Below are positions 56,587 through 64,000 of a stretch of 64,000 nucleotides of DNA, one piece after another; position 1 is the first letter of the stretch; each line of letters opens with the position of its first letter. Origin of the DNA: Dysgonamonadaceae bacterium. Lineage in GTDB: Bacteria; Bacteroidota; Bacteroidia; Bacteroidales; Azobacteroidaceae. The stretch spans positions 1 through 64,000 of the forward strand of contig JAIRVZ010000032.1 of assembly GCA_031253625.1 (NCBI GenBank), in the 5' to 3' direction. The notes beneath the pieces are model-generated. The model was not told where the DNA came from and searched no databases. It worked only from the letters and a program-made list of their open reading frames with translations. The position numbers were made by a program, and so were the translations under genes.

Positions 56587-59479
56587 ATAAAGTTTGTTTT
56601 ACTTCGATTTCTTCGAAAGCTTCGATGATGTCTCCGACTTTGATGTCGTTGAAGTTTGTGATATTCAATCCGCATTCATATCCGGTAGCGACTTCTTTTA
56701 CGTCTTCTTTGAAACGTTTCAAAGAGCCAAGTTCTCCGGTGTAGATAACAATACCGTCTCTGATCAAGCGTACTCTGTTTCCTCTCTTGATTTTTCCTTC
56801 ACGCACTTGACATCCGGCAACTGAACCGACTTTTGTAATCTTGAATACTTCCCGTACTTCGACGGTAGCGGTGACTTCTTCCTTGATTTCAGGAGAAAGC
56901 ATACCTTCCATAGCGGCTTTAACTTCTTCGATAGCATCGTAAATAACAGAGTATAAACGAATATCGACTCCGTCTTTTTCAGCATTTTTACGCGCTTGAA
57001 CGGAAGGACGCACTTGGAATCCAATGATAATGGCTTCTGAGGCTGCGGCCAAGGTAACATCCGATTCGGAAATTTGGCCAACGCCTTGGTGAATCACTTT
57101 TATTTGGATTTGTTCGGTCGACAAACGGATTAAGGAGTCGGATAATGCCTCGACCGATCCGTCTACGTCGCCCTTAACGATAATATTCAACTGTTGGAAG
57201 TTTCCGATAGCAATTCGACGACCTATATCATCCAAAGTCAACATTTTTTGAGTTCTCAATCCTTGTTCACGTTGGAGTTGTTCGCGTTTGTTGGCCACTT
57301 CGCGTGCTTCTTGCTCTGTTTCAAGGACATTGAATGTGTCTCCGGCTTGTGGAGCGCCATTCAATCCGAGAACCACTGCCGGTTCTGACGGGCCGGCCTC
57401 TGTGATGCGTTGGTTACGTTCGTTGAACATCGCTTTCACACGTCCGAAATGGGTTCCTGCCAAGATTACGTCACCAACTTTCAGTGTGCCGTTTTGAACG
57501 AGTACGGTTGCGGTATAACCACGTCCTTTATCCAAAGTCGATTCGATGATAGAACCGATGGCGCGTCTGTGAGGATTTGCTTTCAAGTCGAGCATTTCGG
57601 CTTCAAGCAAGATTTTTTCGAGCAATTCATCCATTCCGATTCCTTGTTTGGCCGAAATATCTTGCGATTGGTATTTCCCTCCCCAATCTTCAACCAAGTA
57701 ATTCATACCGGCCAAAGCTTCTTTTATTTTTTCCGGATTGGCACTCGGTTTGTCTACCTTGTTGATGGCAAAAATCATTGGTACACCGGCAGCCGAAGCG
57801 TGGTTGATGGCCTCTATGGTTTGAGGCATCACGCTGTCGTCGGCAGCAACAATGATAATGGCGATATCGGTTACACTTGCTCCGCGTGCACGCATGGCGG
57901 TAAACGCTTCGTGACCGGGAGTATCTAAGAATGTAATATGGCGACCATCAGGAAGTTTCACGTTATAAGCCCCAATATGTTGGGTGATTCCTCCGGCCTC
58001 TCCGGCAATTACGTTTGATTTGCGGATATAGTCGAGCAGTGAAGTTTTACCATGGTCGACGTGTCCCATTACGGTTACAATCGGTGGACGAGGTGTCAAA
58101 TCTTCTTCTTTGTCTTCATCTTCCGAAATGGCATCGACAACTTCGGCACTTACATATTCTGTTTTATATCCGAATTCTTCCGCAACAATGTTGATTGTTT
58201 CTGCATCCAAACGTTGGTTAATAGAAACCATCATACCGATGCTCATACAGGTAGATATAACTTTAACAACCGGAACATTCATCATGTTTGCCAAATCATT
58301 AACCGTTACAAATTCTGTGATTTTAATGATGTGGCTATCTTGTTGTTGAAGTTCGTCTTGCTCATATTGACGTTGAGAAATCGCATCGCGTTTTTCTCTG
58401 CGGTATTTTGCCCCTTTCTTTTGTCCTTTATTGGTTAAGCGGGCTAATGTTTCTTTTATTTGCTTTTGAACATCTTCTTCGCTCACTTCCGTTTTTCCTC
58501 CTACGGGTTTTCTGAGTTTTAAGCGGGAGTCTTGATTTCTGGCAGCACCGGGAACCGGCTGTACGCCTTTTTCTATATCAACTTTTTCTTTCTTGATACG
58601 ATTCCTCTTTTTCTTTTTTTCGTCGGAATCCATATCTGCCTTTTTCAAAAGTGTTGGTTTATCTCTTTTCTCAACCGGCTGTTGTTGCTCTACAGGTTTC
58701 TTCGGAGCTTCGACAGGTTTGTTTGGAGCCGATTTTGCCAATCTTTCTTTCTTCCTTTCCTCTTTAGATTTCTTTTTCGGACGAGTAGTCTGGTTGATGG
58801 TCGATAAATCTATTTTTCCGGTAACCTTGATGGTTGATTCAATGACAGGTCTGTTTAGACGGAAAACATCGCCTTCTTCTTCAGAATCATTATCTTCTGT
58901 TTCCTCTGTTTCGTCATCTTCTTCAATTTCATCATCTTCGTCATCATCCGAATCATCAATATATTCATCTTCTTCGGAATCGTTGTCGGGAATGAAAATT
59001 TCTTCAATTTCTTCTTCAAATACGACAACGGGTTTGTCTTCTTCTGCCTTTGGCTGAGGAACAATAACTTTTTCAGGTTCTTTAACTTCCTCTATTATCT
59101 CCTCTATTTTGGGTTCAGGTTTTTTCTTACCTATTGCATCCAAATCAATCTTTCCTTTTGTTACAAATTTAGGTTTGTATTCATCTGGAACTTCGGTTTT
59201 GATTTCTTCAATCACTTTTTTCTCTTCCTTTTTCTCGTAACCTTCAACGGTCACCGACTCTCTTTTGTCTTTTGTATGACGATCGAGGCTGATTTTTTCG
59301 GATTCGAGTTTCAGATTTTTATCGGTGTTGAATTCCTTGACAAGAAGTTCATATTCCTCATCACTAATCTTTGTATTGGGATCCTCTTTCGTAGGGAATC
59401 CTTTCTTTTGCAGGAATTCCACAATCGTGGATAATCCTACATTCAATTTTCTTGTTACTTGATTTAATCTTATGGACAT
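56585..59479 (-). CDS. infB: Translation initiation factor IF-2
   Basis: [27 protein letters not shown]; acidic N-terminal extension. Confidence 0.97.
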   Translation of the reverse strand: MSIRLNQVTRKLNVGLSTIVEFLQKKGFPTKEDPNTKISDEEYELLVKEFNTDKNLKLESEKISLDRHTKDKRESVTVEGYEKKEEKKVIEEIKTEVPDEYKPKFVTKGKIDLDAIGKKKPEPKIEEIIEEVKEPEKVIVPQPKAEEDKPVVVFEEEIEEIFIPDNDSEEDEYIDDSDDDEDDEIEEDDETEETEDNDSEEEGDVFRLNRPVIESTIKVTGKIDLSTINQTTRPKKKSKEERKKERLAKSAPNKPVEAPKKPVEQQQPVEKRDKPTLLKKADMDSDEKKKKRNRIKKEKVDIEKGVQPVPGAARNQDSRLKLRKPVGGKTEVSEEDVQKQIKETLARLTNKGQKKGAKYRREKRDAISQRQYEQDELQQQDSHIIKITEFVTVNDLANMMNVPVVKVISTCMSIGMMVSINQRLDAETINIVAEEFGYKTEYVSAEVVDAISEDEDKEEDLTPRPPIVTVMGHVDHGKTSLLDYIRKSNVIAGEAGGITQHIGAYNVKLPDGRHITFLDTPGHEAFTAMRARGASVTDIAIIIVAADDSVMPQTIEAINHASAAGVPMIFAINKVDKPSANPEKIKEALAGMNYLVEDWGGKYQSQDISAKQGIGMDELLEKILLEAEMLDLKANPHRRAIGSIIESTLDKGRGYTATVLVQNGTLKVGDVILAGTHFGRVKAMFNERNQRITEAGPSEPAVVLGLNGAPQAGDTFNVLETEQEAREVANKREQLQREQGLRTQKMLTLDDIGRRIAIGNFQQLNIIVKGDVDGSVEALSDSLIRLSTEQIQIKVIHQGVGQISESDVTLAAASEAIIIGFQVRPSVQARKNAEKDGVDIRLYSVIYDAIEEVKAAMEGMLSPEIKEEVTATVEVREVFKITKVGSVAGCQVREGKIKRGNRVRLIRDGIVIYTGELGSLKRFKEDVKEVATGYECGLNITNFNDIKVGDIIEAFEEIEVKQTL

Positions 59480-59504
59480 ACAATTTTGTTAGGGGAATTT
59501 CTTT

Positions 59505-60761
59505 TTATTCTTCGTCTTCAAATTCAGCCTGAAGTACTGCCAATACTTCATCAACCGTATCTTCTTCCAAGTCTGCCTTATCGATTAATTCCTGACGATT
59601 TTTGTTCAGAACACTTTTCGCAGTATAACATCCGATATTTTTCAAGGCTTCAATGACCCAAGATTCTATTTCATCAGCGAATTCATCCAAGTAGATGTCT
59701 TCTCCGTCGATGTCGATGTCGCGGAACACATCGATTGTGTATTCTGTAAGCATACTCGCCAATTTGATATTCAAACCTCCTTTACCGATAGCCAAAGAAA
59801 CTTCTTCCGGACGAAGATATACTTCTGCTTTTTTATCCTCCTCATTAATCTTGATGGAAGATATTTTTGCCGGACTTAATGCTCTTTGTATGAACAATGC
59901 CGTATTGGCTGTATAATTAATTACGTCGATATTTTCGTTGCGTAACTCTCTCACGATTCCGTGAATACGTGCTCCTTTCATACCTACGCAGGCACCAACC
60001 GGATCGATGCGGTCGTCGTAAGACTCAACTGCTACTTTGGCTCTTTCTCCCGGTATGCGAGCGATGCGTTTGATGGTGATTAAGCCATCGTAAATTTCTG
60101 GCACCTCCAACTCAAACAATCTCTGCATGAAAAGATTAGATGTGCGAGAAAGAATGATTTTCGGATTATTATTCTGATTGTCGACTTTCACCACAACTGC
60201 ACGCAACGTTTCGTTCTTACGGAAAAAGTCGCCCGGAATTTGTTCTGTTTTGGGCAAAATCAATTCGTTTTCTTCATCATCTAAAAGAAGTAATTCTTTT
60301 TTCCAGATTTGATAAACTTCTGCCGCTACGATTTGACCGATTCTGTCTTTGTATTTGTTGTAAAGGCTATCTTTTTGTAATTCAAGGATTTTAGTCGACA
60401 AAGCCTGACGTAAATTCAATACCGCACGACGTCCAAAATCAGCAAAATGCACTTCATCGGTTACTTCTTCTCCCACTTCGTAGTCTTCATCTATTTTTTT
60501 CGCCTCGGTAAGAGTAAGTTGTAAATTAGGATCTTCCAATTCTCCGTCGGGAACCACCTCGCGGTTTCTCCAAATTTCAAAGTCGCCTTTATCAGGATTG
60601 ATGATAACGTCGTAGTTTTCATCTGTTCCGAACATTTTAGTGAGCACGCTACGGAAAGCTTCTTCAATAACACTGATTAATGTTGTTCTGTCGATGTTTT
60701 TGAGTTCTTTGAATTCCGCAAATGTATCGATCATACTAATCGTTTGCTGTTTCTTCGCCAT
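59505..60761 (-). CDS. nusA: Transcription termination/antitermination protein NusA
   Basis: VGACVGMKGARIHGIVRELRNENIDVINY, KH domains; operon context. Confidence 0.95.
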   Translation of the reverse strand: MAKKQQTISMIDTFAEFKELKNIDRTTLISVIEEAFRSVLTKMFGTDENYDVIINPDKGDFEIWRNREVVPDGELEDPNLQLTLTEAKKIDEDYEVGEEVTDEVHFADFGRRAVLNLRQALSTKILELQKDSLYNKYKDRIGQIVAAEVYQIWKKELLLLDDEENELILPKTEQIPGDFFRKNETLRAVVVKVDNQNNNPKIILSRTSNLFMQRLFELEVPEIYDGLITIKRIARIPGERAKVAVESYDDRIDPVGACVGMKGARIHGIVRELRNENIDVINYTANTALFIQRALSPAKISSIKINEEDKKAEVYLRPEEVSLAIGKGGLNIKLASMLTEYTIDVFRDIDIDGEDIYLDEFADEIESWVIEALKNIGCYTAKSVLNKNRQELIDKADLEEDTVDEVLAVLQAEFEDEE

Positions 60762-60767
60762 AAATTT

Positions 60768-61235
60768 TTACTTGAATCTGATTAAGTATTTTGTATATTT
60801 TATTTCATCGTGAGTAAACGTCAAATTTTCTTTGACGGTCACTTTTCTTTTCGCACCTTCGGGTTTTACCTGTTTTTCGGTTGTCAGCACTATGCTCTGT
60901 TCATTGGCGTCTTGGAGCACACCTTGCAGTTTTTTACCCGCTTTGGTTAGCACTTCCACCTCTCGGCCAATATATTTCCGGTATTGACGTAATACTTTGA
61001 ACGGCTGCGAAATCCCTGCGGAACCGACTTCCAGTTCAAAATCTTCAATATCCCGATCTAATTTCGATTCGATAAATTTGTTCAAGGCAATGCAATCGTC
61101 GATACTAACCGAGCCATCGCTGTCGATTTCTACCACGATGATGTTTCCGGGTTTGACTTCAACAGATACAAGAAAGATTTCTGTTTCTTTTGTGAAATCT
61201 TCTACTGCTTGCCTTATAATTTCTTTATCTATCAT
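60768..61235 (-). CDS. rimP: Ribosome maturation factor RimP
   Basis: VEIDSDGSVSIDDCIALNKFIESKLDRDIEDFELEVGSAGISQPFKVLRQY. Confidence 0.93.
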   Translation of the reverse strand: MIDKEIIRQAVEDFTKETEIFLVSVEVKPGNIIVVEIDSDGSVSIDDCIALNKFIESKLDRDIEDFELEVGSAGISQPFKVLRQYRKYIGREVEVLTKAGKKLQGVLQDANEQSIVLTTEKQVKPEGAKRKVTVKENLTFTHDEIKYTKYLIRFK

Positions 61236-61256
61236 ATCTTGAATCTTCTGCGTTTT

Positions 61257-61312
61257 GTTCGGCGTAGTTTGTGACTACGTCGAACGAGAGAGGGGGACTA
61301 TCAGTCCCCCTC
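61257..61312. repeat. Two adjacent palindromes; first is a dispersed family shared with 33551
   Basis: GTTCGGCGTAGT-TTGTG-ACTACGTCGAAC; GAGGGGGACT-ATC-AGTCCCCCTC. Confidence 0.85.
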
Positions 61313-61448
61313 ATCCTCCTCTACCATAATAGCCGGCACAAAATTAGTGTTTTATATTGTTACTTCCAAATAATCAGCGAAAAAACTTAGTTTCTCCTTT
61401 TGAGAGGCCTAACTGTTTTATACAGTCAAGTGAAATTTTGTGTCTTTC

Positions 61449-63998
61449 TTATCCATTGCTTTTTTGTTGATTATTGTTTTCAATCCATTTTCTTGCATTG
61501 ACAAACGCCTCAATCCATGGCGAAACTTCGTCTTGAGCCTTCCTGTTAAGCGGGTAATGTGCCCACTGCCATGGGAAAATCGCTCTTTCCAAGTGAGGCA
61601 TCATGGCTAAGTGACGACCATCACGCGAACAAATACCTGCTACTGCATAATCCGAACCGTTCGGATTGGCAGGATAACCCTCGTAATTATATTTAGCAAT
61701 CACATTGTATTTATTTTCGGGATAAGGTAAGCTGAATTTACCTTCTCCGTGAGCGACCCAAATACCTAATTTGTTGCCGGATAAAGAGCCAAACATTACC
61801 GATTTATTTTTTGGGATATGTAAACTCACAAATTCCGATTCGAATTTATGCGATTCGTTGTGCAACATTTTTGTTTTTTTCTTGTGAGTTGGATTAATCA
61901 ATCCTAATTCGGCCATTAATTGACAACCGTTACAAACGCCGAGGCTTAAGGTATCTTTGCGGGCATAGAAATTATCCAAGGCTTTTTTAGCTTTTTCATT
62001 GTAGAGGAATCCTCCCGCCCAACCTTTGGCAGAGCCCAACACGTCGGAATTAGAGAAACCTCCGCAGAAAACAATCATGCTTACATCTTCCAGTGTTTCG
62101 CGGCCCGAAGCCAAGTCAGTCATGTGAACGTCTTTTACGTCGAAACCTGCTAAATAGAGTGAGTATGCCATTTCGCGGTCGCCGTTTGTTCCTTTTTCAC
62201 GGATAATAGCAGCTTTCACGCCTGATGCTTTTTCCCTGTCGGCAGAGATGCCATATTGTTGCAACGAACCTTCAAAATTTTTGTTGAATTTGAATTGTAG
62301 TGGTTGTTGTTTATAGTTTTCGAAACGGTCTTTAGCACATTGTTCGCCACTTTGTTTTCTGTCTAATAAATACGAAGAAGAATACCATACATCACGCATA
62401 TAGTCGATGCCGAAATGATATTGGATACCGTCTTTGCTTATTAAAATATGACGCTCCTTATCGGGTTTTCCGATGCAGGCGAAAGCGACTCCGTTTTCGT
62501 TCAGGATTTTTTCAAATTCCTTTTTGTTTTGTATCTGTACCAAAATACCCGGATTTTCGCTGAAAAGAATTTTTATCAGATCTTTTTCTTTGATTTTATC
62601 GAGATTAATATCTAATCCGCCTTCCACGTTTCCAAAACACATTTCGAGCAATGCAACAAGCATACCGCCGGCAGAAATATCGTGTCCTGCCAAGATTAAA
62701 TCTTTGTTGATTAATTCCTGAACAGCATTGAAAGTCGTTTTGAAATAGGCAGCATCTTGAACGGTTGGCACTTCATCTCCCAATTTATTCAATGATTGAG
62801 CGAATGCCGAACCTCCCAATTTGAAAGCATCAAAAGAAAAGTCAATATAATAAATGCTTGTATTGCGTTTGTTGACGATAACCGGAGAGACGATTTTTTT
62901 CACATCAGAAACTTCTGCACCGGCCGAAATAATAACTGTTCCGGGAGAATAAACTTTCTCTTCTCCATATTTTTGAGTCATCGAAAGAGAATCTTTTCCG
63001 GTCGGGATATTGATGCCCAGTTCGCAGGCAAATTCGGAGCAAGCCTCAACTGCTTTGTACAAACGAGCATCTTCGCCCGGATTTTTGCAAGGCCACATCC
63101 AGTTGGCACTCAACGAAACACCGGATAATTGGTCGGTCAACGGAGCAAAAACAATATTTGTCAAAGACTCTGCAACGGCCATAACCGAACCTGCAGCCGG
63201 GTCGATTATTGCGACTTGAGGTGCATGTCCGATAGAAGTGGCAATACCTGCTTTTCCACGGTAATCAATGGCAACTGCTCCCAAATCGCTCAAAGGCAAC
63301 TGGATTTCTCCTTGACATTGCTGACGAGCGACTTTCCCAGTAACAGAACGGTCGACTTTATTGGTCAACCAATCTTTACAAGCCACTGCTTCGAGTTGCA
63401 ATACATTTTCAAGATATTCGTGCAGATTTTTCACGTCATACTTCAACGACTGGAAATTTTCGACAATCGTTTGGTCGTTCATAATTGTGCGTGGCGGTTT
63501 TCCGAAGAAATCTTCGAGTTTCAAATCGAGCGGTCTTTTGCCGTCTTTTTGCTCGAAGACAAATTTCATATCGTTGGTGGTTTCTCCTACGACATACATC
63601 GGAGAGCGTTCGCGTTCAGCGATATTTTTAACCTTTTCGATATCTTCTTTTTTGAGTAGCAAGCCCATGCGTTCCTGACTTTCGTTGCCGATGATTTCTT
63701 TGGCAGAAAGTGTCGGGTCGCCAACAGGCAAAGCATTCACATCGATTTTTCCACCGGTTGATTCAACTAATTCGGAAAGACAGTTGAGGTGCCCTCCGGC
63801 GCCATGGTCATGTATGGAAACGATAGGATTATTTTCGGATTCAGCCAAGGTGCGAATAACATTCGATACGCGTTTTTGCATTTCGGGATTTGCCCTTTGC
63901 ACGGCATTCAGTTCGATTCCGCTTTCGTATTGTCCGGTATCTACAGATGAAACGGCGCCACCGCCCATACCGATACGATAGTTATCTCCGCCTAACAC
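61449..63998 (-). CDS. purL: Phosphoribosylformylglycinamidine synthase (5' end outside window)
   Basis: IHDHGAGGHLNCLSELVE, ANWMWPCKNPGEDARLY, LGVCNGCQLMAELG, MMPHLERAIFPWQW. Confidence 0.95.
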   Translation of the reverse strand: MLGGDNYRIGMGGGAVSSVDTGQYESGIELNAVQRANPEMQKRVSNVIRTLAESENNPIVSIHDHGAGGHLNCLSELVESTGGKIDVNALPVGDPTLSAKEIIGNESQERMGLLLKKEDIEKVKNIAERERSPMYVVGETTNDMKFVFEQKDGKRPLDLKLEDFFGKPPRTIMNDQTIVENFQSLKYDVKNLHEYLENVLQLEAVACKDWLTNKVDRSVTGKVARQQCQGEIQLPLSDLGAVAIDYRGKAGIATSIGHAPQVAIIDPAAGSVMAVAESLTNIVFAPLTDQLSGVSLSANWMWPCKNPGEDARLYKAVEACSEFACELGINIPTGKDSLSMTQKYGEEKVYSPGTVIISAGAEVSDVKKIVSPVIVNKRNTSIYYIDFSFDAFKLGGSAFAQSLNKLGDEVPTVQDAAYFKTTFNAVQELINKDLILAGHDISAGGMLVALLEMCFGNVEGGLDINLDKIKEKDLIKILFSENPGILVQIQNKKEFEKILNENGVAFACIGKPDKERHILISKDGIQYHFGIDYMRDVWYSSSYLLDRKQSGEQCAKDRFENYKQQPLQFKFNKNFEGSLQQYGISADREKASGVKAAIIREKGTNGDREMAYSLYLAGFDVKDVHMTDLASGRETLEDVSMIVFCGGFSNSDVLGSAKGWAGGFLYNEKAKKALDNFYARKDTLSLGVCNGCQLMAELGLINPTHKKKTKMLHNESHKFESEFVSLHIPKNKSVMFGSLSGNKLGIWVAHGEGKFSLPYPENKYNVIAKYNYEGYPANPNGSDYAVAGICSRDGRHLAMMPHLERAIFPWQWAHYPLNRKAQDEVSPWIEAFVNARKWIENNNQQKSNG

Positions 63999-64000
63999 GA

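Noticed and set aside
58593-59057. 154-aa plus-strand ORF rich in Ser ([17 protein letters not shown])
   Set aside because: Antisense of the acidic infB linker; codon artefact.
1-64000. tRNA, rRNA or CRISPR array
   Set aside because: No convincing cloverleaf, rRNA or regular repeat-spacer pattern noticed by eye; a tRNAscan/CRISPR search would be decisive.

Overview
64 kb chromosomal window from a Bacteroidetes genome, probably Bacteroidales. Supporting signs are TAnnTTTG-type promoters, a T9SS C-terminal sorting domain, TrpB2, an AURKAIP1/COX24-type mini-protein and a GHMP/cytidylyltransferase fusion. The backbone is housekeeping: rng, HU, ECF sigma, NfeD, apgM, thrC, fhs, uvrB, folC, serS, rpsA, tdh-kbl, ppk1, trpB2, a topoisomerase IV A subunit, infB-nusA-rimP and purL (truncated by the window edge). 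The accessory part is about 42-53 kb. It holds (i) a peptide-export locus: HlyD adaptor, C39-peptidase ABC transporter, small HTH protein, two short precursors with near-identical 25-aa double-glycine leaders, a CPBP protease and a CarboxypepD_reg-like protein; (ii) a RelE/ParE-like TA pair; (iii) an IS200/RAYT-like transposase inside a ~119-bp near-perfect inverted repeat made of REP-like hairpins; and (iv) a duplication/deletion scar. Items most worth follow-up: a ~180-nt structured 5'-UTR candidate present twice (541-720 and 42051-42228) with compensatory stem changes and a mutually exclusive 3' pairing; a Trp-codon leader peptide (MKSIVISKNWWWQYQS) with terminator/antiterminator upstream of trpB2; GTGCAC-centred palindromes before both double-glycine precursor genes; and nested palindromic repeats, one apparently translated in frame in ParC. 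All calls are from reading the sequence; no searches were run.
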